Positions 11,657-24,633 of a stretch of DNA of 64,000 nucleotides are shown here, one piece after another (the first letter of the stretch is position 1; every line of letters begins with the position of its first letter). Both the position numbers and the translations under genes were made by a program. This DNA comes from Siphonodentalium dalli. Taxonomy: Eukaryota; Mollusca; Scaphopoda; Gadilida; Siphonodentaliidae. Location of the stretch: contig CP136061.1 of the NCBI GenBank assembly GCA_032622095.1, positions 127,174,754 through 127,238,753 of the forward strand, in the 5' to 3' direction. The notes below the pieces were generated by a model. The model was given only the letters and a program-made list of their open reading frames with translations, made no database searches and had not been told where the DNA came from.

Positions 11657-11831
11657 ACTGCACATTTCAGCGGGTGAAACAAACAATTTGTTCCTGAGCC
11701 AGTTTGAATGGGTGGGTGGTCAAGAGGACCCCAAACATCAAAAAATAAATTTCCACAGCTCAAAACAAACACAAAAAATCCTCTGTATTTTTCAACAATA
11801 TTTGGCCTTAAAACTTAGAGGAAATGTAATT

Positions 11832-12261
11832 TTAATGGTACTCAATCCGATTCGATGTTCCCCATATTCAGATTCCAACAACAGCAATTTTTTGGAAATG
11901 CCGCTTCAGTTATCAGAATCCATTAATTGCCCAAAAATAATGCCAACCACAGTCCACTAAAGCATAAAATTGCCCAAAACCTGTTATTTATCGACAATTT
12001 ATACAATGAAATTTTCTGACACAAAAAAGCCACTTGATTTTAGAGTTATCCATCTTCATCTGCTATTTCGTCTTCTCTTCGACTTTTACTGGGCTGCTAA
12101 ATATTCCAGGTGATGAAAAATAATTAATAGATTTAAAAAATTGATATCTGATCACTCTGAGCTTTGATGGATGTGTTCCTCGACTTGAATCAGATATTTT
12201 TTACCCCTGAAGCCAAATAAATAGTAACTGAGGGGTGCTTTATCGGATTGAGTACCTTTAA
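11832..12261. mobile_element. TTAA element with GGTACTCAATCCGAT ends
   Basis: TTAATGGTACTCAATCCGAT at left and the inverse of TTAAAGGTACTCAATCCGAT at right. 430 bp, non-coding. Confidence 0.8.
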
Positions 12262-15010
12262 CATGAAAACTGCATCTGGACAGTTATTATAGATTTTTTC
12301 TTGTTGTATCATTACTAAATATCCGGTATATATCAGTCCAGGTCAATCCAAACATAAAATGCATGGACACATTGCATAAGCAATCACTGCCATGATAAAA
12401 CTGAGCTAATCAGATACATCAACCTGTAGTAGGCAGTTGATAGGAAACATACAGTAAGTGGAGAAATTTCTATTATTCTTCTGAAAATTTTAGCTTTTTA
12501 ACTTGTTCCACCCAAATGATAACATTGTTGTATAACATCATGTTATTATTGACAGCTCTGATTTCCTATCTTTACAAACCCAACCCAGAGGTCTCTTGTG
12601 ATATCAATAACTCAGACATCTGTTAGAGAGTTAAAGGTCCATGAGTGGGATGCCTCCCTCACAGATAATAGCGCTTGTACGCATTGAGCTCCCGAGTACG
12701 TCACGAATAATGATATCATATGCTAAAAATAGATTTTCGGACAAACTTTACCACGTGTTGGAGAACGCATGCATTTACTGTATGTGTGAGATTTAGAGTG
12801 GGTCTATAAAACTAATAATAACTTTGTTACTTTTCGTAGTTTTTGCGTGAAAATTTAAACATACATCAGGGACATATACTTCTTGCAGAATGTTAAAAAC
12901 ATTTTCAGTTGCTCATTGTATTTTTTTTTATTGTATACGACAAAATAGTCGAAATCGGGAAATTCATAGAACTGTGGTAACCACCCACATATATTGCATG
13001 AATCCGGTACATTTTTCCTCCACTAGGCATTTTGTAACAGTGTTACACCAATTTGTTTTTTCAAAGAATATAGAGTAAACATAGTCCTCTCGGAATATCA
13101 AAATAATTAACCCCTATAGACAGCCGACACCACCGGCAATTAATTCGCGCTTCACGTACACCTCGGACTTTGCCAGAGTGTCGGACGCAAATGAAAGTTA
13201 TCTGTCTAAATGTCCAATTTTCGTGTCGAATGGTGATATAAACCTCATTTGTCAGGTGCATGTATAAATATGATTATTATATAGCATATACGGATTTTAA
13301 AACGCTCTTTAATAATTTCGTATCTGAGCTGTCATGAACAAACTATAAATTCTATTCGAAATGGCCCCGTTTTGTTTTTTTGTTAATTTGTGACTGGATG
13401 CATTGCTATATAAAACTGCACGGTGTCGCTGAAAGTATGGGACAATCAATATATAAGGCATATCTTTTGCATGTATACGATAAACACCGGGTCATGCATT
13501 TCAATCCACCAGATCTGCACCAGAAACGATTTGACGATAACATTAGCACCAATATGTTCCCGAACATGAGGCATGCATGGTGACATTTCTGAAGGTAACA
13601 GATATATTCTCCTGAAGGAAAATTGTTAACAAATAGATAACGAGTTATAAATAGTAACAGCATATTTGGTAACTCAGAATGATAACAAGAAACGCCCTTC
13701 ATTTGTTCCGTTTAGAGTATCAATGGACCTCATTATATAAATATTTTGAAATGGAATAAGTTTTCAACATAAACTGCATTTAATCTCGCCATAAATTTTC
13801 TAATTTAACATTTTTGTTATGTGATATATATTTACCTACCCATCAGAAGGCGGCAAAATTGTCCCCTTTATTGGGGGTGCTATAATTAGCCTGGAGAGAC
13901 GATGTATGTATGATCGATGCATGACGTTAATTTAACATATCTTGAATAATAAATCCACGATCTACCATTTTATCACCCGGTTTGATCCAGAAAACAACTC
14001 CGCGCAACCACCTCCGTAAAAAAAAAACCGCCATAAACAGAAGGAATAGTAAGATATAGACAATCCTTGTTATTACGCCAATCAGAAATCTGGCATAGAT
14101 AGTATGTTATTGTCAATTTTTTCCCTTATGTTATGTTATGTAAACAAAAGCAAAAAACGTTACGTTTCCTGGCTTTTGTTTAGATCCTGATATGGTAAAC
14201 ATAAAAGAGCATTATTAGTTACTCTTTTCCTGATATGGCAATAATAAAGAGCGTTTATGTCATTTTTGTATGATTAACCAATATAACTTGCGCTGTGTTA
14301 TGTAAACAGAAGCACAACTTGTATGTAACACGAGCAGCCTCTTATTTGCGTACAGCATCGTACGTCTTGATGACATTGATTACGTTTTGGTGTTCCTTCT
14401 GTTGATGCCGATTTGAACAAATACAAATATTTCTGCAACGAACGCCGCCCGTTACAGAAGGCGCCATGTACACTTTATTGTGGGCGCTGATTAGCCTGGG
14501 TGACCCATGCACACCTGATTGTCGCCGAAGCGAGTTTGCGATATGATGTCATGACGTATGATCATATTGACCGCCTCGACTCAATGGTTTTATGGTAGAA
14601 TGTTATTCAACTAAGAATGATATAATTTACAACAGGAAGCATGGACCCGAATTTCTCACATGACAAACCACTTGCGAAAATAATGTAATTTACAGTATAG
14701 TGTTATATCGTAGTTCTCGGCGCTGTCAGGAAGACAATATTTTGGCCATGACACCGCCTGGATAAAGTATAAATTTCTATTTGAAAACCACTGCAATTTA
14801 CAATGTAAAATGAATATATGTGTGTATACTTTTATCTAATAAATCATCATACATTCGTCACATCCACGCACATTCGTACACAGAGTAGAAGAACACATGG
14901 CAATGTTTGTCCGAATATCCAGCGCCTCGCTGTGAAATTAATTATTTTTAGAACAGATGACCAATGCGTACAAACGCTATTGATATCCCTTCTCCAATGA
15001 ATGCAAATAC
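12262..15010. other. Repeat-poor unassigned stretch
   Basis: This is the longest zone without recognised MITEs apart from 12505-12650. Two ~50-bp similar segments, with GGCGCCATGTACAC/GGCGGCAAAATTG then CTTTATTG and ATTAGCCTGG, lie at 13847 and 14457. No exon is recognised. Confidence 0.4.
12505..12650 (+). repeat. Interspersed repeat, copy 1 of 2
   Basis: Shares ~145 bp with 15493-15640, including ATAACATTGTTGTATAACAT and CAACCCAGAGGTCTCTTGTG. Confidence 0.8.
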
Positions 15011-15060
15011 TGAAAGGTTAGAGGGTTAGCAATGCTTTGTACTATTTACAGGCTGCAAAA

Positions 15061-15372
15061 CAAGACTGGATTTAGTGTGTGACATTTGCAGAATGAGGTC
15101 CCCAGAGGGTGAATTTATTGACACTATCCCGCACGGCAGGGGTGGGCTAGCATCACCAAATTCACCCTCTGGTAACCTCATTCTGCTTTTATAAGCCTCA
15201 ACTCAACAGAAGGGAAGAAGTAAGTAAAAACAATGTTAATTTGAGACTATACATGTACTTCCCAGAAGAGGGTGAATTTGGTGATGATAGCACCCTGTGT
15301 GGTGAAGCATCACTAAATTAACTGCCTGGGGACCTCATTCTGCAAATGTCAGGCACACTATTTCAATGTTTG
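15061..15372. mobile_element. CAAGCCTG-family MITE, internal deletion
   Basis: It starts CAAGACTGGATTTAGTG and carries two hairpins (15093-15185, 15262-15345). The right end is degenerate (CAATGTTTG). The interior is shortened. Confidence 0.75.
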
Positions 15373-15492
15373 GCCTCCATTATCCTTTGCGTTCATTGCC
15401 CCAGTTCAGAAGATGTGAAGTCCAAACAAGATGCAGAAACATTTTCCTCAGCAGATGATTTCATTGTATTTGATGGTTTGTGCTAAACTTGT

Positions 15493-15640
15493 ACCACCCA
15501 AAGGATAACATTGTTGTATAACATGTTATTATTGATGGCTCTGGTTTCCTTTCTTTACAAACTCAACCCAGAGGTCTCTTGTGATATCAATAACTCAGAC
15601 ATCTGAGAGAAGGTTAAACGCTCATGAGTGGGGTACCTTC
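15493..15640 (+). repeat. Interspersed repeat, copy 2 of 2
   Basis: Same orientation as 12505-12650. A second short duplicate, AAAGGTTAGAGGGTTAGCAA with following GTACTATTTACAGGCTGCA, flanks this zone at 15013 and 15685. Confidence 0.8.
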
Positions 15641-16070
15641 TTCAAAGAAAGAAGCGTTCCTTCATCAGAGAAACGCAAATAAATAAAGGTTAGAGGGTTA
15701 GCAATGTTTTGTACTATTTACAGGCTGCACAAAGTTTACCCCTCTTAGTTTATGTAACATTTATGTTTTAGGTGTAATTCGCAGATAACCCTGAGTATTT
15801 TGAGGTTTTGTTTATAAATATGAACCCAGTTTTCGGATGTTTAGTATATAGACAGCACCTGTTTTAATACTGCGTAGGTACGTAGATTGTTAACTATTTG
15901 GGGAAATCGTTAGATTGCTTGGCTTCATGATTGGAACCTTATTGAGGTAAGTTGCCATGCATTATTTGTTCAAATTCTTCATTATGTAATAGGTCAGTGT
16001 ATTGCAGACTTCAGGTTGTAACTGAGTTGATTCTTGATCCTATTCTATTCCTTTAATGTTCAATAGTCTT
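15640..16070. other. Unassigned AT-rich DNA
   Basis: Contains only the short duplicate at 15685-15730. Nothing else recognised. Confidence 0.35.
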
Positions 16071-16072
16071 CT

Positions 16073-16211
16073 GTATGTCTGAAGAGAATGAGATCCCCAG
16101 AGTGTGAATTTGGTGATGCTAACTTGCAGTGCGGGATAGCATCACTAATTTCACCCTCTGGGGACCTCATTCTGCAAATGACAGACTCACTATTTCAAGA
16201 TTTCAAGGCTT
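16073..16211. mobile_element. CAAGCCTG-family MITE, single-hairpin copy
   Basis: Hairpin 16085-16170 with the right terminus TTTCAAGGCTTA. The left terminus is degraded. Confidence 0.7.
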
Positions 16212-16776
16212 AATGCTTTACCAGGTTTTCACCTGCCAATTCAATGAAGAATTTGATTGTTAGATATAAATTTTCAAGTAAAGCAGTTTTACAAGTTTTG
16301 AAGTTTGGTCGGATGTCCCTGAAAACTTTTATAACCATTTTTGAAAACAGTATATGGTTTTGCTGTCCATTAACATGTTAACATTGAAGAGCCTTCTTAA
16401 AATGTTGATGTCCATTGTTTATTTTGGATGGTCTTTGTGATGCCTGTGTGATATGAATGACATTGTTTTCAAATAAATTCTGGTTTTATTTGTGACTCGT
16501 GAGCAATCAAATACTCGTCAGCCCGATTGCTCAAGCACGCGTGTAGGTGAGGCAGATTTCTTTGCCAAGAGTGATGAGAACAATGAAATTATGCTTCCCT
16601 CAATGTTTAAAATATATCTGCTTGTGGCATATAGGTGATCAGCTGGTGATATAGTACCTCATGTGATGGTATTCTTGAAGTAATTAAAGTCGCAGATAGC
16701 TTAAATAGCAAGATTGTTCAAGTCTGCTGGAAACCAAACTCACAAGCAATATTGCTTACAAGTCTGCGGAGGCCTT

Positions 16777-16950
16777 TAGCCCTTTCTTGACTGGAGCTTC
16801 CTCAAATTTTGGAAATCCTTGTGCCAAATGCATTCTCTTATATATGCGAGGCTCCATTTGAGAGAATATAATAGAATGCTTTGGCCTAACAATATTTAAA
16901 CACCTTGACCTTGTAAGCCATGCATTCTCTTATATATGGGAGGCTCACTA
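16777..16950. mobile_element. TTAACCCTTTCATGAC-family MITE, truncated
   Basis: It starts TTAGCCCTTTCTTGACTGG. The first hairpin is intact in part and the second stops at its centre (GGGAGGCTC), close to a CAGTAATGCCC MITE. Confidence 0.7.
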
Positions 16951-16960
16951 CCTGCACATA

Positions 16961-17102
16961 CAGTAATGACCTAAGTAATCGACTCCTTAACCACAGCAGA
17001 ATTATGGGTAACTTTTCAGGATTTAGTCGGAAATATGGCTTGTTGCCATTCATCGGAAAGCTCTCGCTGTGGTTAAGGAGTCGATTACTTAGGGCATTAC
17101 TG
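16961..17102. mobile_element. CAGTAATGCCC MITE, right arm mostly deleted
   Basis: A complete left arm is joined at CTCTCGCTGTGG to the last ~35 bp of the right arm. TA on both sides. Confidence 0.8.
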
Positions 17103-17322
17103 TACATGTAGTACTGGATACAGAGTAGACTCGACCCCATGTGCAAATTATCACCCTGATGTTTCCATGTCACTGCGTCTGCTTTGGTTTGCATTTGGCT
17201 TAACCAAGTGTACTAATGGAGATCCTACATTTGTCAGTTTGTGAAATTGATCATTTGCAATGAATATGCCCAGTACCTGGTGTGAATTTAAGCCTGAAAT
17301 TGAATAATTTATCTAACACATA

Positions 17323-17534
17323 CAGTAATGCCCTAAATAATCGACTCATTAACCTCAGCAGAATTATGGGTAATTTTTCAGGATTTAGTCGGAAATATGG
17401 CTTGTTGCCATTCAACGGAAAGCTCTCACCGACAGCTTTCCGATGAATGGCAGCAAGCCATATTTCCAACTAAATCCTGAAAAATTGCCCATAATTCTGC
17501 TGTGGTTAAGAGATGATTATTAAGGGCATTACTG
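17323..17534. mobile_element. CAGTAATGCCC MITE, full palindrome
   Basis: Arms meet at CTCTCACCGACAGC; TA precedes 17323 and follows 17534. It lies 220 bp from the previous copy. Confidence 0.85.
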
Positions 17535-17559
17535 TATTGGTGGGCGGACAATCCTGCAA

Positions 17560-17676
17560 ATTGTGTGTTTCATTTGCAGAATAAGAACTCCAGAGGGTGA
17601 ATTTAGTGATGCTATCCCGCTATCCCTCTGGGGACCTCATTCTGCTTCGGCTTCATTTTCTGGGAAGAGGACGAAC
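17560..17676. mobile_element. CAAGCCTG-family MITE, fragment
   Basis: It keeps the left arm, CAGAGGGTGAATTTAGTGA, with a collapsed right arm (loop deletion at 17620), followed by a little interior. Confidence 0.65.
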
Positions 17677-17756
17677 TAGGGGAGGAGATGTTACTATATT
17701 TGTATTTTTAGAACATCACATTTTTGATAGAAAATCTGTCATTTGAAAGACTTTTA

Positions 17757-18084
17757 TTAAAGATACATAATCTGATTCGTGATCCCCGTATCAAACGGAA
17801 TTTCACCGAAAACCGATTTAGTTATCCAAATTAGTGTATCACCAATAACTACTACATGTAACAACACGATATCATATTTGATCAAAAAGTCCTATATTAA
17901 AAAAAATTCTTGGTGGTTTTAACGATCGCCTGCAAAGTCAGATATTCAAATGTGATGAAAAACAACATATTTAAAAAATTGAAATCTGATAACTTTGAGC
18001 TTTCAAATCAAATATTTTTACCCCCTCCCCAAAAGCCGACGAAATAGTAAATAAGTGGCATTAAATCGGAATATGTATCTTTAA
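17757..18084. mobile_element. TTAA element, relative of the 11832-12261 copy
   Basis: Ends TTAAAGATACATAATCTGAT and inverse of TTAAAGATACATATTCCGAT. It shares the interior GAAATCTGAT-ACT-TGAGCTTT and GAAATAGTAAAT motifs. A further right-end fragment is at 8950-9000. Confidence 0.75.
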
Positions 18085-18689
18085 GTAAAATATGCGTAAC
18101 ACCAGATGTTTCTCCGGTGAGTTTTTGGAATAATAATGCAAACTTGTCTTGTAAAAGTATTTCATTGAAATTTGTGTTGTTGTTGCTGCTGTTGTTATTG
18201 TTGGATGTGTTTCCGGGAAGAGATAGAGAGTCCTTAAACATGGCATATATGATATTTGAATTAAATAAGAACTTTAAACAATATTTGTGGCTTTAATATC
18301 AAAGAAAATAATATCACTTGTGGAAAATATCTAAACCTGAGCTATCAAAGAAATTGTTCTGAACAGAACATGTGAGAGGCAGATAAACAGTGCAGAATGC
18401 GATCCATTACATCTGGTCTGCAGCAGTATGATTGTGGTTGATGTGGTGAGAATATTAGGTAATGACGTTGTTTGTGCACTCATATCCTTCAGACGGTTCT
18501 GCTGGTTAACCAGCGAGATCTTTGACACATGGGTAATGTTTTAAGCTGTTTGGCCATTCTTTTTTCATAATTCGTCAAGTATTTTGAGGTAATAATATTA
18601 CCGGTAGATGAGAGATATTATCTTTGCCGGGGAGATAACGGGGAAGTAATTAATTGTCTGGTAATGACGAGGTAATTCTACTCTGAAGA
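18085..18689. other. Unassigned AT-rich DNA
   Basis: Nothing recognised; a short TTG-rich trinucleotide run lies at 18172-18200. Confidence 0.35.
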
Positions 18690-20010
18690 GGTGCCTCTAT
18701 AAAGCATGGATGTTCTACCAATATAAAAGAAGAGGAGGGGTGTGAGGATGGAGTTTTAATCTACAGAGCCCCCTGACATCTCAGGAGGAGAATAACGGTA
18801 GATCATTACGTATTAACTTTCTTTAGTGAATGATCCTATATTTTGTTGGACTTTTTCCGTCTGTCTTCTGATATTATACGGTACTGATTGATTCAAACTG
18901 TGGAATAAATGTAACTTGCAGGTGAGTTTTAGATTCCTTCATAGGAAAACTTTTCTTCTATGTGGATCCATAATTCAATACATGTATTAAAGTTAAACCA
19001 TACATTTAAAAAATTTGGATTAAACTATTTGCATACCGGTATGTTCTCTTACCCAGTAGCTTTAATCATTAAATTAGCACTTTCATAAACTAGGACCCAT
19101 CTATATCTGTAGCTTTTGTGCTTAATGTTGTCTCCGGAAATATATATGGACCTTTTCAAAATTCAGGAGAATTTAGAGTGAAACCTGGGTTTTTAGGAAT
19201 CTTTGTAAGGATTGTCTATTAAAGAGCCTATAATGTATGGACCTTGGTATGTTTTCTTGGGTATCATATTAAAGTTAAACCTGGTGTGAAAATAGGAAGT
19301 CCTCTATAAAGCAATTGGATGTTCAACTTATAAAAGAAAAGAAAGGGTGTCAGGATGGAGTTATAATCTCCAGAGGACCGTGACATCTCATGGGGAGAAT
19401 TACATGTATCTATTGCGTTCTTCGGTGAATGATTCATACCAGGAATGATCCTATATTTTGTTGTAATTTTTCCTACTGTCTTCTGATATATCAATTCCAA
19501 CTTTGGAATGATTGTAACTTGGTAGGTGAATTTTACATGTAGGTTCCTTCTTTTCTGCTATATAGATTCATCATTCAGTACCGATATTCAAGTTAATTTA
19601 TATATTTGAAAATATTTTTTCGCAACGTGGATAACAGTTATCTTTTAGTCTTTAATTAAACATTAAATTGTCACATGGATAAACTACAAAAGGACCCATT
19701 TAATTCTTTAGATTTTGAGCTTAATTTTGTCTCTTGGAATGCTTAAAAAACCATTCAAGTCTCTAGAGCATTTATTATTTGAGTGAAATATATTGCACTT
19801 CGGGAATTTACTTAGGAACCTGTTTGGGGTTTTAGCAATAGAATGTCATTTTGCATTTCTATTAATATATATAGAGTTTGGCTTTAGATTGCTGTGGGAA
19901 TTATCAGGAACCTACTATTATAAAGTATTTAGGTCTGTAGGCCTTGTCTTTTCTCTGGTATTTTACTTCTGGTGTGAAAATAAGACGCGGCTCTATAAAA
20001 TAGTTGAGTA
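18690..20010. repeat. Divergent tandem duplication, unit ~610-680 bp
   Basis: 18690-19170 and 19300-19770 align over most of their length, sharing for example CTCTATAAAGCA, GATCCTATATTTTGTTG and CTGTCTTCTGATAT. A partial third unit is suggested by GGTGTGAAAATAAGACGCGGCTCTATAAAAT at 19970-20010. Many differences and indels indicate age. No reading frame is conserved. Confidence 0.7.
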
Positions 20011-20739
20011 AAGGTCAAATTACTGTTGGAAATATCATGAAGCTACCAGTACTTTTTAGCTATAATTTTCTGATTACAACCTGTTTATTTTTTTAAACCC
20101 GTGTGAGCATTCATCTGTTAAAGGAACATAATATTTTCAGTCTTGTCTGGTCTTGTTATCTTTAATTTTTATATGGTGTCTCAATTGCTGTGTGAGTTGA
20201 GAAAATGTGTTTTTGTTGCTTTAAAGATTAATACCCGGGGCCCATTTCAGTGCCAGAATTGTTCTTGATGTAACAGCTGGATGTGATTAACTTATGCTCA
20301 GAAATTAGATGCTTCTCTGACTTGTTTATTCAGTTACTATTAAATACCAAAGGCGAAGTTTTGAGTATATGTGTCACTGTCAATCACTGAGATAGTGCAA
20401 CTTTAATTTAACATTTCATTGTGCAATAGAAGTTGTTCTCAGTATAGCAGAAATTCTTAAGTTTATTTTTTGAAGTTCATCATTTATTGCATGCTTGTTC
20501 CTAGAAGTGCAGTGTTATTGCTGTTCCATGTTTACAAATCTGTATGGAACGTATGTTCCATCCATACGTATCTCGTTGACGTCAAATGACATACATGATG
20601 TTCGCCTCAACCATGAAACTGGAACAATAAAATAAAAGCATCATCACACATGACAAAACAAACTTGTAAGCCTATATTTTTATATATATGCACGGATTCT
20701 AGGACAGTGAAGTGTAATAAACACAGAATGATACTTGTG

Positions 20740-21139
20740 TTAACCCTTTACCCAACAGAACGGCCCTGTGCCAATGCATTCTCTTATATATGCGAGTCGA
20801 CCATAGGTCGCCTCGCATATATAAGAGAATGCATTGGCTTAACACATTAAAAATTATAAAATTGTTAAAGAATGTAAGAAAAATGGTAAAAAGTGTTAAA
20901 AAAAGGATTTTTTTTAGGCCAATGCATTCTCTTATATATGCGAGGCGACCTATGGTCGACTCGCATATATAAGAGAATGCATTGGCACAGGGCATAACTG
21001 TAACTATCACAATGTGGTCAAGGAGCCGGTTCCAATGATATCCATATTTGTATGGTTCTATTGAGACAGACCGAAGATATTTTAGGCTGTTGAAGCTTTA
21101 TTTGGCCGGTTTTGGCCGTTTTGTTGGGTAAAGGGTTAA
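20740..21139. mobile_element. TTAACCCTTTACCCAAC element with two GCGAG hairpins
   Basis: TTAA at 20740-20743 and 21136-21139, ends TTAACCCTTTACCCAACAG and inverse. Two hairpins with GACC-ATA-GGTC centres (20770-20838, 20917-20986) plus a unique ~150-bp right portion. This is a complete 400-bp copy. Confidence 0.9.
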
Positions 21140-21748
21140 TGGGTTTGTTGATACGGCACTTGTGCCATCGTGGAAGGATAGAACTAGAGGCTTTCCGGGC
21201 TAGCACTCGTGCCATATCAACAAACACATTAAAACACTCATGTGTATATATGTCTGGTTAAAGATCTCTGCTCTCTTAATTGGAATGCCCAGTGCAATTT
21301 TTAAATGCTTAGAATTTTCATTGAGCTTTGACTCTAACTCAGCTATTTGACATCTAGCAATTATGCAACTCCCATCTGGTAATGTCATTCAACAGAAGTG
21401 TTTGGTTTGTACCCTATGCTTATGTGAATGGATTTCAATGCAATGCCTTTCTCTTACAGTGACATACTGGTAATTGAGATTAACCTGGACAAATAGAGGG
21501 GTAATATATACAAAAGATTGCAATGTTTGCATTTGTAGACATAATGACTATTCCACCCATTGATCAAACAAAAAGGGCTTATTCATGACATTCCATATAC
21601 CTGTAGTAGAGTAGTATATTTGATAGCTATTATAAACCCTTTGGTGACTGAATATTCACTCACAAGTACAATATACATGTAGTAGTTGGGGGATAATAGG
21701 TTCAATAATTACGAAAGAGAGAACGCACACAAATATTTACAATCTCCT

Positions 21749-22188
21749 CAAGCCTGAGTTTAATGTGCTTGCATTTGCAGAATGAAGTCCCCAGAGTGTG
21801 AATTTAGTGATGCTATCCTGAATAATGGGCTAGCATCACTAAATTCACCAACTGGGGACCTCATTCTGCTTATAGCCTCATCTTCTCTGGAAAGTTTCTT
21901 TATTATTAAATTTCTATGGAAACTTTCTTTTTTATTTTAGTTTCTCTATATCCCCAAATTGGCCTACGACATATTGCATAATTGAGGTTCCTAATGGATG
22001 TACATCACAATATTCACCAATCGGGAACTTCAGTCTGAGTATGTCTCCCATAGCAGATGAGGCCATGCAGAATGATGTTTTCAGAGGGTGAATTTAGTGA
22101 TGCTAGCCCGCTATGTGGGATAGCGTCACTAAATTCACCCTCTGGGGACCTCATTCTGCAAATGACAGGCACACTAAACTCAGGCTTG
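21749..22188. mobile_element. CAAGCCTG-family MITE, full length
   Basis: The ends CAAGCCTGAGTTTA and inverse are intact. Flanks AATCTCCT (21741-21748) and AATCTCGG (22189-22196) match at 6 of 8 bases, supporting an 8-bp duplication. Hairpins are at 21780-21870 and 22070-22160. Confidence 0.85.
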
Positions 22189-22196
22189 AATCTCGG

Positions 22197-24412
22197 TACA
22201 TCAATTTCAAACAAAACTTTGGCAGCTTCTTTTTTATATTTTATTCTTAACCCTTTCTATACTAAATTCCCATTGGCTTTATTGGCTTTAATAATACACC
22301 ATAACATGAACTGATCTCACACCTTGTTGACCTAGATGACTAAATGCGGTGGACAGAATAACTGGGTGTGTTTTTAAGTGCACGTCCATATACTAATAGA
22401 TTGATAATTCACAGGTAGAATATTGGGTTAACATACAGTGCTGCATGGTCTGATAGCCAAACTGCAGACAGATTTCAGAATAAAAAAATCCCAGCTGAGT
22501 TTATAGAAATTTAAAATGAAAAGGATACATAAATTTAAGAATTGACTGTAGTTTGAATGTATTATACTGAGGGATATGTGGCTGTGACTGTTATAAAAGC
22601 ACATTTAGTGCCCTAAACAGCCACATCCGCTATATCCTTTAATAAAACTACATTCAATTTTTAAATGGCAGGGTTAATATGGTGTGCTTGAAATGTACTT
22701 GGATAAATATGATATCCCCAGATGTAAGTCTGAGTATGATTGATGGCACAATATGTGCACATATGTTCATATTAATGGTCTCATTTATTAGGTCTACATG
22801 TCACTTAAAATGTTAGAGCTATAAAGTTAAATGTCATTTGATGGGAAAGGAATCATCTTGCTGTAGAGTTAGTTTCAACATGCAAGTCATATTATTATCT
22901 CTGAGTTGATGGTGCAGTGGCAGGGAGAGAGTGGGCTGAGAGGGAAGTGTTTTGCTGGGTGAAAGCAATGCATAATAAAACTTGTGAAAATTGTGAGAGT
23001 GTGTCAGTCCACTCAAGCTTCGAACAATCAACAATAGGCCACAGTGTTAGAGATAGCTGGTAAGCTGGTAATTTGGCTATGGACATATGATCTAAAAGTG
23101 AGGCTAAAACTCATCTCAGCCCATATCAATTTTGCAAAATGGATGTTCACAACTTTCCAGCACATGTCTAACATAATTTTCAGAATGTTTAAGCTATACT
23201 GAACTCAATTAAATTGCCATTCGAGCCTTTAACTAGTTCAGATCATGTACTTTTTATGGCAGTTATTCATTTTCACACAATTTGTATACTTGCTGAGAAT
23301 GCTCTTCCCCAAAATTTCCCTTCTAAAACTATGATTAAAGTCATCTTTTTGACATTTTTATTGTTATATAATATTCTTGATGTAGTCTTCATATAGCATA
23401 GATTCCTTCATGTGGTGTACTAGCTTAACAATTAAGTTGTTTTCTGTGTTTGTCCATCTAAAGTTTCCACTTCCTGACATAACTCAGGCATGGAAACCCC
23501 TTAAAAAAGCAAAAAAAAATTACTTCGACCAATTTCATGACTATAATCTCTGAGTTTCATTCTCTTCTGATTTTGTGTTTCAGACTAAATGATTATTCTA
23601 TTGATAAATAATAATCATATCTTCTAAATTTTTATGAGGGGCTTTAATCTATGGCTGGGTTCCCCTCTCTGAAATATGATAATTGTCCAGTGAAGAAAAT
23701 CAATGTAAACATAAAAATATCGTAAACTTGAATTGTATGATCTGACTTCAATCTGTGTTTATAAATTATCAGATTGTATCTTCTGCCCATTAGATGGTGG
23801 TTACTGGGGTGAGATGAATCATTTGTTCAACGTTCTGACATTACGGCCCATTATCTCCGTGTTTGAGCTTCCGAGCAACAATTTGCCAATTTGCCAAGAG
23901 ATTCTGGCAGGAAACTCATCATTATTCTGAAAGGGGAGACTACTGTGATGCATTAAGAGATAAGTCGTCATTGTTTGTGATTGTTTTCTGGTGCTTTGTG
24001 ATATATGAAACTCAAGTTAGCAACTAGAGAAGTGAAAATACAGAGAAATAAAGAATTCTGCCAAGGAAATAGATCTTCATATCTTACAAAAATCACTCCG
24101 CTTGTCGCAATTAACACACTTCTATGTGGGGATTTACAACCTTTTTGTTTGCAGATTGATTAGATAACTCTTTTATATGAGACCGTTATGAGGAGGGTTT
24201 GACTCCTTAGATAACTCTTTTATATGAGACCGTTATGAGGAGGGTTTGAGTCCTTTCATCAGGTTCAATGTTCATCATTAAAATACCAGAAACACCTTTT
24301 ATATTAATACTATGTACTAGGTTCCCTCAATAACCCAGTCAGTGAACTTATGGAGTTAGTGTGGGCATTGAGAATTATGGAATTATGAATACCTACTAGC
24401 AAGGACCAGTCT
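22197..24412. other. Unassigned AT-rich DNA
   Basis: No family recognised except the tandem duplication at 24158-24256. Open frames here are short and composition-driven. Confidence 0.35.
24158..24256. repeat. Recent ~51-bp tandem duplication
   Basis: AGATAACTCTTTTATATGAG and the following GACCGTTATGAGGAGGG occur twice with almost no difference. Confidence 0.9.
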
Positions 24413-24574
24413 ATAGCCCCTTCAGTGCCAAGTCCGATTTTTGTATCAACCCATATTTCCCATATAAGAGCTCTTTCCATCAATGTATCACATTATTATA
24501 ATCAATAAATTTGAAAAATGATCAAGGAAATATGGGTTGATACAAAAATCGGACTTGGCACTGAAAGGGATAGG
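24413..24574. mobile_element. TTAACCCTTTCAGTGCC-family MITE, worn ends
   Basis: A palindrome of GTGCCAAGTCCGATTTTTG and TCAACCCATATTTCC with centre AGAGCTCTTTCC. The end TTAA is mutated on both sides (ATAGCCCC, GGGATAG). Confidence 0.75.
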
Positions 24575-24633
24575 GTGACTTGGGAGATATCTTCTCCCAA
24601 AAATGTGCCACTTCTCCCTATTTTAATCATAAG

